From Pseudonocardiales bacterium (GTDB taxonomy: Bacteria; Actinomycetota; Actinomycetes; Mycobacteriales; Pseudonocardiaceae), in assembly GCA_019243635.1 (NCBI GenBank), contig JAFAUB010000169.1:1-50763 (forward strand): DNA of 50,763 bases, written 5' to 3'. How positions within the stretch are numbered: the first letter of the stretch is position 1; each line of letters opens with the position of its first letter. The notes below the pieces were generated by a model. That model saw only the letters and a list, made by a program, of their open reading frames with translations, was not told where the DNA came from and ran no database searches. Shown here in pieces: positions 6,630 through 16,394 of the stretch. A program made the translations under genes and the position numbers.

Positions 6630-8573
6630 ATGGGTAGCTCCTTGCGTACACCGCTGCCCTGGCTGGCCGGGCTGATGACGCTGTACCTGGTCATCCCCAT
6701 CCTCGCGTACCTGGTCCAGGTGGCCGGCACCCCGCCCAGCGCGCTCGTCACCCCCGGTCTCGGTTCGGCGCTGGCCGTGTCGGTGGAGACGGCCAGCGTC
6801 TCGACCGTGATCATTGCCGTGCTCGGGATCCCGCTGGGGTACCTGCTCTCCCGAGGCCGAGGCCGGGGCTCGACTGTGGTCGGGGTCGCGGTGCAGCTGC
6901 CGCTGGCACTGCCGCCGCTGATGAGCGGCATCCTGCTGATCTACCTGGTCGGTGTGTACACGCCCCTCGGGCAGCTTTTCCACGGCGGGCTGACCGATGA
7001 CCTGGTCGGCATCGTGCTGGCCCAGACGTTCGTGGCCGCGCCGTTCCTGATCGTGGCCGCCCGGTCGGCGTTCACGGCGCTGGACCCGGCGCTCGATGAC
7101 GTGGCCGCCACCCTCGGGCACGGTCGGTGGTCGCGGTTCACCCGGGTGGCGGTGCCCGTCGCCGCGCCCGGCATCGCCGCCGGCCTGCTGCTGTCCTGGC
7201 TGCGCGCCTTCGGCGAGTTCGGCGCCACCGTGGTGCTCGCCTACCACCCGTACTCGGTGCCGGTGTTCACCTACGTGCAGTTCGGCGGCACCGGGATCGT
7301 CTCGACGCTGGCCGCGGTCGGGGCCAGCCTGGCCGCGGCCGCGGTGGTGCTGCTGCTGGCCACATACCTGCCTCGGCTGCGGCGCCGCCACCCGGTGCCG
7401 CAGCCGAGGCCGGCGCCGCACCCACCCACCGCGTCCGCCAGTCCACGGCTGAGCTTCGAGCTGACCGGACGCCTGGGGTCGTTCCTGGTGGAGGTCGCCC
7501 ATACCACCGGGACCGGTCGGCACCTGGCCATCCTCGGGCCGTCCGGGTCCGGCAAGAGCCTGACCCTGCGGATGCTGGCCGGGCTGATCCGGCCCACCGG
7601 CGGCCGCGTGTGTCTCGACGACGTCGACGTCACGGCGGTGGCACCGGAGAACCGCGGGTTCGGCTACGTCCCGCAGGACGCCGCTCTGCTACCGCATCTA
7701 CCGGTCTGGCACCAGGTCATGTTCGGGGTGGACACCGAGCCGGGGCCGGCCGCTTTCTGGATCGGCCGGCTGGGGCTGACCGGGCTGGAGGGCCGGCTGC
7801 CCTCCCAGCTCTCCGGCGGCCAGCGGCGCCGGGTCGCGATCGCCCGGGCGCTGGCCCGTAACCCGCGACTGCTGCTGCTGGACGAGCCGTTCACCGGCCT
7901 GGACACCCCGGTCCGCGACGAGCTGCGCCGGGAGCTGCGCCACCTCCAGCTCGACACCGCGATCACCACCGTCATCGTCACCCACGACCCGGTCGAGGCC
8001 GCGTTGCTCGCCGACGAGGTGCTGATCCTGGACCTCGGCCGGTTGGAGCAGGCCGGCCCGCAGCCGGCGGTCTTCGCCCACCCGGCCAGCCCGGCCGTCG
8101 CCCGGCTGCTCGGCATCCGCAACCTGCACGGCGGCCGGCGGGCCGGCCCCGGGGAGCTGGCGGCCGACCGGGTACGGATCGCGTTCGTGCCGTCAGTCCT
8201 GCCGGATGGCACCGCACCGGAGGCGGATCTGACCTGGTGCGTCCGCCCGGAGCGGCTGAGGCTGGAACACCTGGTTGCGGGCGATGAGTGCGAGGGGCAT
8301 CCCGGCACGGTCCGGGACGTGGTCTGTCTCGGTGCGGTCGACGAGGTGCTGGTGACCCTCGACGGCGGCCCTGAGCTGACAGCACAGACCACCGCCGGCG
8401 AGCACCCGGGACTTGGCGGCCGGTGCCGGCTCACGCTGCCGCCCGCCTCGGTGATCGTCTGGCCGGGCCGGAACATCCCGACCCCGGCCGGCGACCGGCT
8501 CGGTCAGCGGCGCACAGCGGACTTCACCATGCCGGACCTGTACGACCTGTCCTCCACCCGGCCTCCCCGGTAA
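6630..8573 (+). CDS. modBC: ModB-ModC fusion, molybdate ABC transporter
   Basis: A 647-residue protein joining a molybdate permease to its ATPase. Residues 1-250 hold the membrane helices and the EAA loop (LDPALDDVAATLGHGRWSRF, about 151-170). A Pro-rich linker spans about 251-272. The ATPase follows with Walker A GPSGSGKS (303-310), signature LSGGQ (394-398), Walker B LLLLDEP (414-420) and switch His452. The C-terminal 120 residues resemble a TOBE-type oxyanion-sensing domain. There is no stop or frameshift between the halves. A GTG directly precedes the ATG in frame and either could start. The two genes are usually separate. Confidence 0.88.
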   Translation: MGSSLRTPLPWLAGLMTLYLVIPILAYLVQVAGTPPSALVTPGLGSALAVSVETASVSTVIIAVLGIPLGYLLSRGRGRGSTVVGVAVQLPLALPPLMSGILLIYLVGVYTPLGQLFHGGLTDDLVGIVLAQTFVAAPFLIVAARSAFTALDPALDDVAATLGHGRWSRFTRVAVPVAAPGIAAGLLLSWLRAFGEFGATVVLAYHPYSVPVFTYVQFGGTGIVSTLAAVGASLAAAAVVLLLATYLPRLRRRHPVPQPRPAPHPPTASASPRLSFELTGRLGSFLVEVAHTTGTGRHLAILGPSGSGKSLTLRMLAGLIRPTGGRVCLDDVDVTAVAPENRGFGYVPQDAALLPHLPVWHQVMFGVDTEPGPAAFWIGRLGLTGLEGRLPSQLSGGQRRRVAIARALARNPRLLLLDEPFTGLDTPVRDELRRELRHLQLDTAITTVIVTHDPVEAALLADEVLILDLGRLEQAGPQPAVFAHPASPAVARLLGIRNLHGGRRAGPGELAADRVRIAFVPSVLPDGTAPEADLTWCVRPERLRLEHLVAGDECEGHPGTVRDVVCLGAVDEVLVTLDGGPELTAQTTAGEHPGLGGRCRLTLPPASVIVWPGRNIPTPAGDRLGQRRTADFTMPDLYDLSSTRPPR

Positions 8574-8596
8574 CCTGGGGTGCCCTGGCCGGGATG

Positions 8597-8621
8597 GTTT
8601 AGACGGTGGGCGCACGGGTAT
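8597..8621 (+). promoter_or_regulatory. SigB/SigF-type promoter
   Basis: GTTT at 8597-8600 and GGGTAT at 8616-8621, 15 bases apart, fit the actinobacterial general-stress sigma consensus. It lies 40 bases before the start of the small gene at 8662. Confidence 0.55.
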
Positions 8622-8661
8622 GCCTGGGTTTCGAAGTTTAATGACGAGGAGGAACGCATCT

Positions 8662-8847
8662 ATGGATGCCACGGAAGAGCGCGACGAGGACACCCCGCAG
8701 GAGAAGATCGACAAAGCCAGAGGTGGGGCGTTCCCTGCGGGTGTCCCAGAGGACGCGGACGTAGGGACCGGACGTGCGAAGGGGACCGGGCTGCCTCCCG
8801 GGTCGGTGGGAAAAGGGCAGGACACACCGCAAACGCCTGCTACCTGA
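8662..8847 (+). CDS. small acidic disordered protein
   Basis: A 61-residue hydrophilic protein starting MDATEERDEDTPQEKIDKA and continuing with Gly/Pro-rich sequence (RGGAFPAGVPEDADVG and similar). It has no hydrophobic segment, Cys or Trp and is probably disordered. ATG 8662 follows an excellent GAGGAGGAA ribosome site; upstream in-frame ATGs lack one. It faces the gene at 8902, which has the same type of composition, promoter and a shared terminator. I do not recognise a family. Induction by stress is inferred from the promoter only. Confidence 0.7.
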   Translation: MDATEERDEDTPQEKIDKARGGAFPAGVPEDADVGTGRAKGTGLPPGSVGKGQDTPQTPAT

Positions 8848-8851
8848 GTGG

Positions 8852-8895
8852 CGCCGGCGAGGGCCACCGCTCACCGCAGGTTGCCCTCGCCGGCG
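8852..8895. terminator. bidirectional terminator
   Basis: Arms CGCCGGCGAGGGC (8852-8864) and GCCCTCGCCGGCG (8883-8895) form a perfect 13-bp stem with an 18-base loop. It lies exactly between two convergent genes that end at 8847 and 8902. Confidence 0.8.
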
Positions 8896-8901
8896 TATTA
8901 C

Positions 8902-9276
8902 TCACTTGTTCTCCCGTTTCTCCTCGTCGTAGAGCGGGCTTCCTAAGCCGCCGGTCTCCTCTCCCACCGTTCCCTTGCTGATATCCTTGGTGAGGTCCCC
9001 GAGTGACCCCGTCCCCCGGGTGGCCTTTGTCGGCTCTGGTTCAGAGGAAAGGGGCTCCCCCGTGGGGTCCCCGCGCCCGGAGGGGTAAGGGCCCGGGATA
9101 TCGACGTCGGCGACGATCGTGTCGTCTCTGCCGCCTGCCCCTTCGTTAGTGGGGTACTGGTCTCCGGTGGGGACTCCTGTCTGTTCGGGCTCTCCCACTC
9201 TCTCAGGGTCATAGGCTAGTCCTGGCTTGCCGGTTGCACTCGAGCTCACATTCTGTGGGTCCGGTCTGTTCTCCAT
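8902..9276 (-). CDS. small disordered stress-type protein
   Basis: A 124-residue hydrophilic protein (MENRPDPQNVSSSATGKPGL at the start, YDEEKRENK at the end), rich in Gly, Pro, Glu, Asp and Thr, with no membrane segment or Cys. ATG 9276 follows GAGAGGAAG; the open frame extends further upstream without a ribosome site. A SigB/SigF-type promoter lies 34 bases upstream. Its composition and promoter match the convergent gene at 8662, suggesting the two are members of one stress regulon. The function is unknown. Confidence 0.7.
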   Translation of the reverse strand: MENRPDPQNVSSSATGKPGLAYDPERVGEPEQTGVPTGDQYPTNEGAGGRDDTIVADVDIPGPYPSGRGDPTGEPLSSEPEPTKATRGTGSLGDLTKDISKGTVGEETGGLGSPLYDEEKRENK

Positions 9277-9309
9277 GTCCACTCTTCCTCTCAGGCTGGT
9301 TCCCACGGG

Positions 9310-9335
9310 ATACCCTAGGTGGGCGAGCGATAAAC
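9310..9335 (-). promoter_or_regulatory. SigB/SigF-type promoter
   Basis: Read on the minus strand: GTTT (9335-9332), 16 bases, then GGGTAT (9315-9310). It matches the same consensus as the promoter at 8597 and points at the gene starting at 9276. Confidence 0.55.
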
Positions 9336-9799
9336 GTAGGCCCGTCATGGTGCTTGTCACCGTCACGACGCAGGTCGCCTGGAGGGTGAAGCGCCCCGGG
9401 TATGGAGGCTGTCCGAGAAATCGATGTCGCCGCCATCGTGTGGTGGATGGCGCCCGAGACCGAGGAACCCGAGACCGAGGAACACGGCCTGGAACCACTG
9501 GAAGCGGCATTTCGCGACGGCACCCGGATCGCTGAGCTAAGAGAAGCTGAAGTTCCGTGTGCTACTCACGTGGTCACCGCGATGGCGGCGACATGCTCGC
9601 CGGCTTGGGCCGGATCGCCGCGGAGCCATGCGACCCTGGCTAGGTGGCCTCGAATCAGGGCGATGGGGAACAACAAACCCCCGCTCGATCACCTGCCGCC
9701 CGTAACACGGTGGTGGCGCGCTCGTGTGCGGCGCTCAGCGAGCGGGTCAGGGACAGCACCATGTCGCGGACGACGGCGTGGACGAATGCCGACTGTGTT
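9336..9799. other. intergenic region without a convincing gene
   Basis: The only protein-like stretch is MEAVREIDVAAIVWWMAPET at 9402, which loses its character after about 45 codons and contains a 15-base tandem duplication (9453-9467, 9468-9482; PETEE twice). No ribosome site precedes it. Base composition is less GC-rich than in the flanking operons. Confidence 0.4.
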
Positions 9800-9800
9800 G

Positions 9801-10056
9801 ACCGACATGGAGACGGTCCGATGCAGAAAGTGGCAAGTTCAGCCTCGAGAACGCAGCCCCGTGTCCTTGTACTCCTCATGGTATGGGGCACGGACAATAC
9901 CGCTGTCAGATGTTCTTGTACGATGCGAGCAGTGGCCTCACCGCCTACTATGTGATCAGCGGCACGACTCTGCACAATGAGCCCGTCCGGATCATCGTGT
10001 CGGGGGTGCTGCGCGGGCGATGTCACCCAGCGTGCAGCCGAGCATGGCACGACTAG
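9801..10056 (+). pseudogene. possible gene remnant
   Basis: In one frame, from shortly after a TGA to TAG 10054-10056, the sequence reads SDAESGKFSLENAAPCPC, then GQYRCQMFLYDASSGLTAYYVISG and PVRIIVSGV. This alternation of strands and turns is unlike the Arg/Pro-rich shadows elsewhere. The only in-frame ATG is at 9883, leaving a 57-residue protein and no ribosome site. I read it as the tail of a decayed gene. The family is not recognised. Confidence 0.3.
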
Positions 10057-10383
10057 CGACAACACTCTCGACTCTCACAGGATGCGGCTGTCGTACTAGG
10101 CGCACTTCGTGATCTTCGGTGTGTCATCGAGCCGTGGAGCGGCCACCGCATAGGTTTGTCTGAAGTCCGGTGATCGTGTGGTGGCCGTGGGTAGCGCCAA
10201 CGCGTCATCGTCTGGTGGACACGGCGGTCGATGTGGATCGCGCTCCTCAGGTCGGGATGAGCGGCTAGCCCGCTCACAGCCAAGTTCCAGGTTGTCCTCA
10301 GCGCTTCGTCAGCTTCGTATGGCTGACTCAAGGCGGTCGATGCCGGGGTCACGATCGCCGGGCAGGGCCCACGGAAGGGTGTC
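10057..10383. other. intergenic region before the export cluster
   Basis: No gene, repeat or RNA was recognised. A ribosome site GGAAGGG lies just before the adaptor gene at 10384. Confidence 0.4.
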
Positions 10384-11598
10384 GTGTTGAAGCCAGCGTT
10401 CCGCCGAATGCTCACCAAGCGATGGCTGAGCGTGAGCGCGGTGGTTGTGGTCGTCGTCGCTGTGGCTTGGTGGGTGTGGCCGGGGTCGCGGTCGGGGGTT
10501 GCCCCGCGGCTGGGTACCGCCAGCCTGGGCACCATCCGCCAGACGGTGACGGCGACCGGCACGATCGAGCCGGCCCAGCAGGCGGACCTGAGCTTCGGGG
10601 TCAGCGGCCAGGTCACGGCGGTACTGGCGGCGGTCGGCCAGCAGGTACAGGCCGGCCAGACGCTGGCGACCGTGGACGCGGCGTCGCTGCCGAGTCAGCT
10701 CGCCCAGGCCCAGGCGGCGGTGGCGGCAGGCGCGGCCAAGCTCGCCGCCGACCAGACCTCCGGCGCCTCAGCCGCGCAGGTCAACGCCGACAACGCGGCG
10801 TTGACCTCGGCGAACGCGCAGCTGGCCGTCGCGCGGCAGAACCTGTCCAGGGCTACCTTGACTGCGCCGTTCGCCGGCACCGTCGCGGCCGTCGACCTGA
10901 CGGTGGGCCAGCAGGTATCGGGCGCATCATCCACTGGCTCCGGTGTATCCACCGGGGGGTCCGGCGCGGGATCCGCCGGCGCGTCCGTGACCACCACTTC
11001 GGCGTCGGACGCCCAGGTGGTGGTGATCAGCACCGGCGCCTACGTCGTCAACGCCGGTGTCGATGACACCGAGGTGGGCCAGCTGAAGTCCGGCGACCAG
11101 GCCGTCGTCATGGTGAACAGCTCGACCGGCCAGATCTTCGGCACGGTGGCGTCGGTGGGAATGGTCGGCAGCCAGAGCTCCGGGGTCGCCACCTACCCGG
11201 TCACCATCACCATCACCGGTAGTCCCGCCGGCCTGCCTATCGGTGCCGGCGCGCAGGTCTCGATCATCGTCAAGCAGCTCACCGATGTCGAGGTCGTGCC
11301 TCGGGCAGCCGTGCACCAGAACGGCGGACGCTCCGTGGTCTACGAGATGGTCGGCGGCAACCAGGTGGCCCGCCCTGTGACGGTGGGGCTCAGCGCGGGT
11401 GGCCAGACCCAGATCACCGGCGGCCTGGCGCCCGGCGCCCGCATCGTGTTGCCTGCGGCGCCCACCGGGACCGGCTCCGGTGGCACCGGGCGAGGTGGCG
11501 GTGGTTTCGGTGGTGGTGGTTTGGGCGGCGGTGGTTTCGGTGGTGGCTTGGGTGGCGGCGGTGGAGGCGGCCGTGGCCCGACCGGCGGGACGGGTTGA
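10384..11598 (+). CDS. MacA/HlyD-type efflux adaptor
   Basis: A 404-residue membrane-anchored adaptor of an export system, with one N-terminal helix (about 17-32). The lipoyl-like half-motifs are TIEPAQQADLSFGVSGQVTA (about 60-79) and LTAPFAGTVAAVDLTVGQQV (about 159-178), separated by an Ala/Gln-rich helical hairpin. Beta-barrel sequence follows. The last 35 residues are almost all glycine with Phe and Leu. GTG 10384 is preceded by GGAAGGG. The ATPase follows 3 bases after the stop. There is no TolC in the window, so the adaptor probably serves the cell envelope side of the permease at 12330. Confidence 0.88.
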   Translation: MLKPAFRRMLTKRWLSVSAVVVVVVAVAWWVWPGSRSGVAPRLGTASLGTIRQTVTATGTIEPAQQADLSFGVSGQVTAVLAAVGQQVQAGQTLATVDAASLPSQLAQAQAAVAAGAAKLAADQTSGASAAQVNADNAALTSANAQLAVARQNLSRATLTAPFAGTVAAVDLTVGQQVSGASSTGSGVSTGGSGAGSAGASVTTTSASDAQVVVISTGAYVVNAGVDDTEVGQLKSGDQAVVMVNSSTGQIFGTVASVGMVGSQSSGVATYPVTITITGSPAGLPIGAGAQVSIIVKQLTDVEVVPRAAVHQNGGRSVVYEMVGGNQVARPVTVGLSAGGQTQITGGLAPGARIVLPAAPTGTGSGGTGRGGGGFGGGGLGGGGFGGGLGGGGGGGRGPTGGTG

Positions 11599-11601
11599 GG
11601 G

Positions 11602-12329
<728 letters not shown>

Positions 12330-12333
<4 letters not shown>

Positions 12334-13562
12334 ACTGGCTGGAGACCGTCCGCACCGGCCTCGAGGCGGTGCGATCCCATCGCCTGCGCTCGGGGCTGAC
12401 TGTGCTCGGCATCCTGATCGGCATCGCCGCGGTCATGCTGACGGTCGGGCTCGGCCTCGGTGCCCAGCAACAGATCAGCCAGCAGATCAACTCGTTGGGC
12501 AGCAACCTGCTCATCGTCACCCCGGGCAGCGTCACCAGCAGCAGCGGTGTCCGCGGTGGTCTCGGCTCCGCTTCCACGCTGACCGTGGCGGACGCCACCG
12601 CGCTGGCCTCGAAGGTCGTGGCGCCGGACATCGCCGCGGTCGCCCCCACCGTGCAGCGTTCGGAATCGCTGAGCGCCGGGACCGCGAACTGGACCACGAC
12701 CGTGATCGGCACAATGCCTGACTGGCTCACGGTCCGGGCCCGCACGGTCGACAGTGGTCGCTTCCTCACCAGCCAGGACGTGACCGATCACGCGGCGGTC
12801 GTCGTGCTCGCCGCCACGACCGCCCAGGAGCTGTTCGGCGCCGAGGACCCCGTCGGGCACACGGTGACCATCGCCGACGTGCCGCTGACCGTGGTCGGGG
12901 TGCTCAGCACGGCGGGCTCGACGGCGGCCGCGAACGAGGACGACCAGGCGATCGTCCCGCTCACCACAGCATCCGAACGGCTCTTCGGCGGCGCGACCCG
13001 GACCTCGTTGCAGACCATCTACCTGCAGGCGCAGTCGTCGGACACGTTGTCCGCCGCCTACCAGGAAGCCGAGTCCGAGCTGTCCAACCTGCACCACATC
13101 CTGAGCCCAGCCAGTGTGGACTTCACCATCACCAGCCAACAGTCGATCTTGAACACCGCCACGTCGGTCACCCAGACGCTCACGGTGCTGCTCGGTGGTA
13201 TCGCGGCGATCTCGTTGCTGGTCGGTGGGGTGGGCGTGATGAACATCATGTTGGTGTCGGTGACCGAGCGAGTCCGCGAGATCGGTCTGCGGAAAGCCCT
13301 GGGCGCCACGCCGCGGGTGATCCGACGGCAGTTCATGGTCGAGGCATCCGTGCTCGGACTGGCCGGTGGGGTGCTCGGTGTGCTGCTCGGTGTGGCTGCC
13401 GGGATCGGTCTGTCGAGGCTGCTCTCCCAACCCATCGTGATCTCGGCGACGGCGACCCTGGGCGCGCTCGCCGTGGCCGTCGCGATCGGTCTCGTCTTCG
13501 GCGTCTACCCGGCGAGCCGGGCCGCTCGCCTCGCCCCGATCGAAGCCCTGCGTAGCGAATGA
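12330..13562 (+). CDS. MacB-type ABC transporter permease
   Basis: A 410-residue permease with an N-terminal helix (about 22-45), an extracytoplasmic MacB_PCD domain and a C-terminal FtsX domain (three helices) containing [14 protein letters not shown] and ending PIEALRSE. It is translationally coupled to the ATPase and 7 bases from the lipoprotein gene. It has the same plan as the orphan permease at 950. The substrate is not predictable; family members export peptides, lipids or antibiotics, or act as mechanotransducers. Confidence 0.92.
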
Positions 13563-13569
13563 GGAGCCG

Positions 13570-14325
13570 ATGAAGAACCGGTGGTCGTTCGGTCTGAGTC
13601 TCGGGCTTGTCGCGGCGGTTGCCGTTGCGGTCAGCGCCTGCGGGAATGCGGGCACCTCGACGGCTGGGCAGACGGCCGCGCCCAGTTCCCCGCCCGCGGC
13701 GCCTGGTAGGCCTCCCGGTGCCTCGGGCCTGGTCGCTGCGGTCACCGCCTCCACTCTTCAGGTGCAGAACCCCAGGACCGGGCAGGTGAGCGTCACCTTC
13801 ACCCCATCGACCAGCTTCACCGAGACGGTGCCCGCGACCGTCGCGGACCTCGCGGTCGGGGACTGCGCGCTCGCGGTCGGTGCCCCGCGGCCCGCCGGCG
13901 ACCCGGCCGGCCCGGTCGCCGCCACCTCAGTGTCGATCAGCCCGGCGGCCGCCGGCGGTGGCTGCGGGTCCGGTGCGGGCCGAGGCCGCGGCGCGGCCAC
14001 CCTGGGCACGATCACCTCGGTCAGCGGGGGCGGTTTCGTCATGCGCATCGGCACCTCGAACGCCACCCGCTCGGTCACCACCACCGCGACCACCACCTTC
14101 AGCAAGACCGTCGCGACCGACCACGCGGCTCTGGCCGTCGGAGAGTGCGTGACCGCCTTCGGCCCGTCCGATGACACCGGGGCGGTTACCGCCTCGTCGA
14201 TCAGCATCCGGCAGCCGGGCCCCCGCGGCTGCCAGGGCGGCTTCGGCGGGCCTGGTGGCGGTCGTGGTCGGGCCGGCTCGGGTGCGCCCAACACCGGCGA
14301 CACCGGCACGGTGAACGGTGCCTGA
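13570..14325 (+). CDS. DUF5666-like lipoprotein
   Basis: A 251-residue predicted lipoprotein. The signal peptide ends at lipobox VSAC (Cys at about 24). Two tandem repeats of a beta-rich unit follow: G.V.AVTASTLQVQNPRTGQVSVTFTP with a conserved VADLAVGDCALAVG, and TLGTITSVSGGGFVMRIG with HAALAVGECVTAFG. Each has one Cys. This duplicated pattern matches DUF5666 domains. The tail is Gly/Arg-rich. The gene sits inside the export operon and overlaps the next adaptor by 8 bases, so it may be an extracellular partner of the transporter. Confidence 0.75.
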   Translation: MKNRWSFGLSLGLVAAVAVAVSACGNAGTSTAGQTAAPSSPPAAPGRPPGASGLVAAVTASTLQVQNPRTGQVSVTFTPSTSFTETVPATVADLAVGDCALAVGAPRPAGDPAGPVAATSVSISPAAAGGGCGSGAGRGRGAATLGTITSVSGGGFVMRIGTSNATRSVTTTATTTFSKTVATDHAALAVGECVTAFGPSDDTGAVTASSISIRQPGPRGCQGGFGGPGGGRGRAGSGAPNTGDTGTVNGA

Positions 14326-16138
14326 GCCACGTCACGCGATACCCACCGCGCAGCGGCCACGCGCGCCGCGCCCAGGCCGTCGCCGGTGGCGCGGCCGGCT
14401 GGTCGGGGGCGTCGTGGTCATGGTCGCGATCGTCCTGGCCGGGGTGGCCGCGACGAGCCGCACCAGTGGGCCGTCCTACCGCACCGCGAGCGTCGAGCGA
14501 GCTGATGTCGACTCGACCGTCGACTCGCTGGGCACGGTCCAACCGGTCAACGAGGCGAACCTCAGCTTTCCCGTCGCCGGCACCGTTGACGGCGTTTCGG
14601 CCACCGTCGGCCGGCACGTGACCGTCGGTCAGATCCTCGCCCAGCTCGACACGACGTCTCTGGACGCCCAGGTCGCTTCCGCCCAAGCCGCGGTCGCCGC
14701 CGCCCAGGCCAGGCTGGCCGCCGACGAATCCAGCCAGACCGCCGGCACGTCCACGTCCACGGCCGCGGTGGCGCCGGCCGCCTTCATCACGGAGATCGCC
14801 GGCCCGCCGGACCCCCCACCGGCTACCCCGGAACCTGTCACCCGGCAGCAGGCCCATCTCATCACGGACCAGCATCAGGCCGACCAGGACCTCGCCACCG
14901 AACAACGCGACCTCACGATCGAGACCAGCCTCTGCCAGGTCTTCCTGACCTCAGCCGATGGCGCTGCGGCCCTGGAGCCGCGACCCGCGGTGCCGGAGCC
15001 CTCTGCTCGGACGCAGATTCCTCACCCAACCCTCGGCTCCGTCGACAGCCACACCGCCGTCGGCTCCGTCGACAGCCACACCGCCGTCGGCTCCGCCGAC
15101 AGCCACACCGCAGATGCCGGCGGGTGTGAGTCCGCGCTGCGGAAGGTGCTCGCGGACCAGGTTGTCGTCGAACACGATCAGCAAGTGGTGAACACAGACC
15201 TGCCCGCGCTCGATAACGCCGTCGACAAGCTCCTGAGCGCAGCGCGGCCCAGTGCTCCGCCGCGACCCGTCCAGGGTCCGCAACAGCGGCCCAGCGGCAC
15301 AACCGGGTCACCCGCCGACGGTGCCGCCCGATCCGGCCATGCGACCGGATCACCCACCGGCGGTGCGAACCGGGCCGTCTCGTCCGCTCGGCCGGTCTCG
15401 GCCCAGCAGCTCGCCTCGGACCAGGCGGCCATCGACGCCGCCCAAGCGCAACTCAGCCAAGCGCGACAGGCCCACGACCAGGCCGTGCTGCTCAGCCCCG
15501 TCAACGGTACGGTCGGTTCGGTGACCATCAGCGTGGGACAGTCGGTTCAGAGCGGCTCAGGCACCCCGCAGATCGTTGTCATCGGGCCAGGCTCCTACCA
15601 GGTCATCGCCTCGGTCAGCGACACTGCGGTGGGTTCGGTGCGTGTGGGCGACGCCGCGACCGTCACCCCCAGTGGAAGCTCAGCGCCACTGCGCGGCCAG
15701 GTAATCTCGGTCGGTCTGCTCGCTTCCTCGGGCTCGAGCACACCGTCCGGATCGGTCAGCTACCCCGTCACGATCGGCCTCACCACCACCGACCAGCAAC
15801 TCTCCGCGGGGCAGAGCGCCTCGGTGTCCATCATGCTGGCCCATGTATCCGGCGCCCTCGCGGTGCCCAGCTCCGCGGTGCACACCGTGGGCGCGAACAA
15901 CATCGTCACCGTCCTGCGTGACGGCACCCCGCACGATGTCCGGGTCACCATCGGGGCCATCGGGCCCACTCGCACCCAGGTGCTGGCCGGGCTCAACCCT
16001 GGTGACCAGGTCATTCTCGCCAACCTGTCCCAGCCGCTGCCGACCGCCAACCTCCAGAACGTCCGTCGCCTGGCCGGCGGGGGCGCCGGTGGCGGGGCTG
16101 GTGGTGGCGTTGGTGGGGGCAGGAGACCCGGGGGATGA
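14318..16138 (+). CDS. second HlyD/MacA-type adaptor, long hairpin
   Basis: A 606-residue adaptor, much larger than the first. After an Arg-rich N terminus and one helix (about 29-45) come the first lipoyl half-motif (VQPVNEANLSFPVAGTVDGV, about 73-92) and the second (LLSPVNGTVGSVTISVGQSV, about 391-410). Between them lies a roughly 270-residue insert that is Ala/Gln-rich with low-complexity Ser/Pro/Gly and a 9-residue repeat. The C terminus is Gly-rich. The GTG start overlaps the lipoprotein gene, implying coupling. Its hairpin is too irregular to look like a classical alpha-helical tip. Confidence 0.82.
   Translation: MPEPRHAIPTAQRPRAPRPGRRRWRGRLVGGVVVMVAIVLAGVAATSRTSGPSYRTASVERADVDSTVDSLGTVQPVNEANLSFPVAGTVDGVSATVGRHVTVGQILAQLDTTSLDAQVASAQAAVAAAQARLAADESSQTAGTSTSTAAVAPAAFITEIAGPPDPPPATPEPVTRQQAHLITDQHQADQDLATEQRDLTIETSLCQVFLTSADGAAALEPRPAVPEPSARTQIPHPTLGSVDSHTAVGSVDSHTAVGSADSHTADAGGCESALRKVLADQVVVEHDQQVVNTDLPALDNAVDKLLSAARPSAPPRPVQGPQQRPSGTTGSPADGAARSGHATGSPTGGANRAVSSARPVSAQQLASDQAAIDAAQAQLSQARQAHDQAVLLSPVNGTVGSVTISVGQSVQSGSGTPQIVVIGPGSYQVIASVSDTAVGSVRVGDAATVTPSGSSAPLRGQVISVGLLASSGSSTPSGSVSYPVTIGLTTTDQQLSAGQSASVSIMLAHVSGALAVPSSAVHTVGANNIVTVLRDGTPHDVRVTIGAIGPTRTQVLAGLNPGDQVILANLSQPLPTANLQNVRRLAGGGAGGGAGGGVGGGRRPGG
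15035..15112 (+). repeat. 27-bp tandem repeat inside adaptor gene
   Basis: Two identical 27-base units (15035-15061, 15062-15088) and a third partial unit with one substitution (15089-15112). They encode GSVDSHTAV repeated, keeping the frame. Confidence 0.9.
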
Positions 16139-16144
16139 ACACGC

Positions 16145-16294
16145 ATGAGTCGAGCACGCCGCATTCTCGCCACCGAACACGACATCCACACCTCCCTGGC
16201 CCGCTTCGAGGCCAGCTACGCCACCGCACACTCGTGCCGAAGTCGCCCGTGCAGCTGCTTGTGCGGACGCCGCTCTGCTGCGATGCTTACTTAG
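16145..16294 (+). CDS. short ORF, possibly truncated
   Basis: A 49-codon frame starting MSRARRILATEHDIHTSLAR. The first 28 residues read like a protein N terminus, while the rest is a Cys/Arg-rich run that looks frameshifted. It begins 6 bases after the adaptor stop. No family is recognised. It may be a broken gene or noise. Confidence 0.25.
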   Translation: MSRARRILATEHDIHTSLARFEASYATAHSCRSRPCSCLCGRRSAAMLT

Positions 16295-16394
16295 CCCAAA
16301 CGGGCGAAGGTGTGTGGACGGCCGCGCGGGGGGTGGGCGGCCGCCCACACACCAGCTGGAAGCCGGCGCGCCTCACATCGCGGCCCAGGCCCAG

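Noticed and set aside
9402..9980. 192-codon frame on the plus strand
   Set aside because: Only the first 45 codons look protein-like, there is no ribosome site, and the rest is Arg/Ser/Thr shadow-like.
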